Shown: in pieces, positions 63,729 to 64,000 of the stretch | Numbering within the stretch: the stretch's first letter is position 1 | How the letters are laid out: each line of letters begins with the position of its first letter | Assembly: GCA_034521225.1 (NCBI GenBank) | Contig: JAXHMR010000002.1 | Coordinates: 248,001 to 312,000, forward strand | Direction: 5' to 3' | Source of the DNA: Woeseia sp034521225 | Lineage (GTDB): Bacteria; Pseudomonadota; Gammaproteobacteria; Steroidobacterales; Woeseiaceae | DNA: 64,000 bases | The notes under the pieces: generated by a model | Told to the model about the DNA's origin: nothing | Database searches by the model: none | Seen by the model: only the letters and a program-made list of their open reading frames with translations | Translations under genes and position numbers: made by a program

Positions 63729-64000
63729 TTGCAGTTGCCGGCACAAGCCGGTTTCGCGAGCTGTGCCGTCGCCCGCGAGTCCGGTCTGACGGTGGTCGAA
63801 CTGATACTCGTCATCGTTATCATCGGCATCCTTGGCGCCCTGGCGGGTCCGCGATTTTTCGACAACCGTACTTTCGATGAACGTGCCTATGCCGAAGAGC
63901 TGGCATCGGCACTGCGTTATGCGCAAAAAGTAGCCGTCGGCAGCGGCTGCCGAGTAAGGGCCGACGTTGCGCCGGACTGGTTACATCCTCGCGTTGCAGT
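63729..64000 (+). CDS. mshC: MshC-like prepilin, 3' partial
   Basis: A prepilin running off the window. The frame reads CAVARESGLTVVELILVIVIIGILGALAGPRFFDNRTFDERAYAEELASALRYAQKVAVGSGCRVR: a class III signal with Glu at +5 after G|LTVVE and a GspH/MshC-like body with an early cysteine. TTG 63729 is the first plausible start in frame. An ATG at 63710 lies in another frame, so an indel near the 5' end is possible. Its place after mshA agrees with mshC. Confidence 0.72.
   Translation, partial: MQLPAQAGFASCAVARESGLTVVELILVIVIIGILGALAGPRFFDNRTFDERAYAEELASALRYAQKVAVGSGCRVRADVAPDWLHPRVA

Overview
The window is GC-rich bacterial DNA with tightly packed genes, typical of a free-living, aerobic, marine-type Gammaproteobacterium. 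The evidence is an MSHA-type pilus operon, periplasmic KatG, an iron superoxide dismutase, a set of genes that looks like ectoine catabolism, DUF5916/DUF885/DUF3187/DUF3034 proteins, and a TPR protein with an N-terminal membrane segment. No rRNA, tRNA or CRISPR array was seen. The taxonomic placement is inference from gene content only.

Layout. 1-2.4 kb: 3' part of a molybdenum hydroxylase large subunit and a MoaD/ThiS-like protein. 2.4-7.4 kb: small hypothetical genes and a graveyard of mobile DNA (IS91 relic, a degenerate IS with 23-bp ends, an IS3 relic), which truncated a GFA gene, a lipoprotein gene and a ParE toxin. 7.6-16.7 kb: serine hydrolase, DUF5916 protein, MATE pump, TPR protein, secreted calcium-loop protein. 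17-30.8 kb: a stress and repair region with an acidic repeat protein, DUF883, SodB, a PCMT-erythromycin esterase fusion, FtsH, exported KatG, a DUF305-LVIVD fusion and a DUF885 peptidase. 31-35 kb: hybrid histidine kinase, YaiI, DUF3187. 35-39.8 kb: a Crp/Fnr-type regulator with small envelope-stress genes (GlsB/YeaQ, DUF4398, DUF4398-OmpA, an acidic lipoprotein, PA2779/PA2778) that share the palindrome GTGCGGTAGCGCAC. 39.9-42.5 kb: modABC molybdate transporter. 42.7-46.7 kb: truncated GGDEF protein, DUF3034, truncated hemoglobin, M20 peptidase. 46.9-52.2 kb: ectoine-degradation-like set (DoeB2-, DoeD-, DoeA- and DoeC-like). 52.5-54.4 kb: pyrophosphatase and SstT-like symporter. 54.8-64 kb: MSHA pilus operon mshI-pilN-J-K-L-E-G-pseudopilin-A-C, running off the right edge.

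Two features cut across these regions. First, a MITE/REP-like repeat with ends GTCATYGCGAG...CTCGCRATGAC occurs at seven loci, mostly between genes. One locus sits inside the 5' end of mshL, between the charged and hydrophobic parts of its lipoprotein signal, and another supplies the stop codon of mshA. Second, from about 30 kb onward most genes carry single-base frameshifts although their protein sequence stays well conserved on both sides. This looks like uncorrected read or assembly indels rather than real gene decay, so broken genes there are annotated as frameshifted CDS.

The most interesting candidate system is the Crp/Fnr-linked regulon at 35-39 kb. Three copies of the palindrome lie 62-64 nt before a start codon and place a -10-like hexamer at the position expected for a class II activator.
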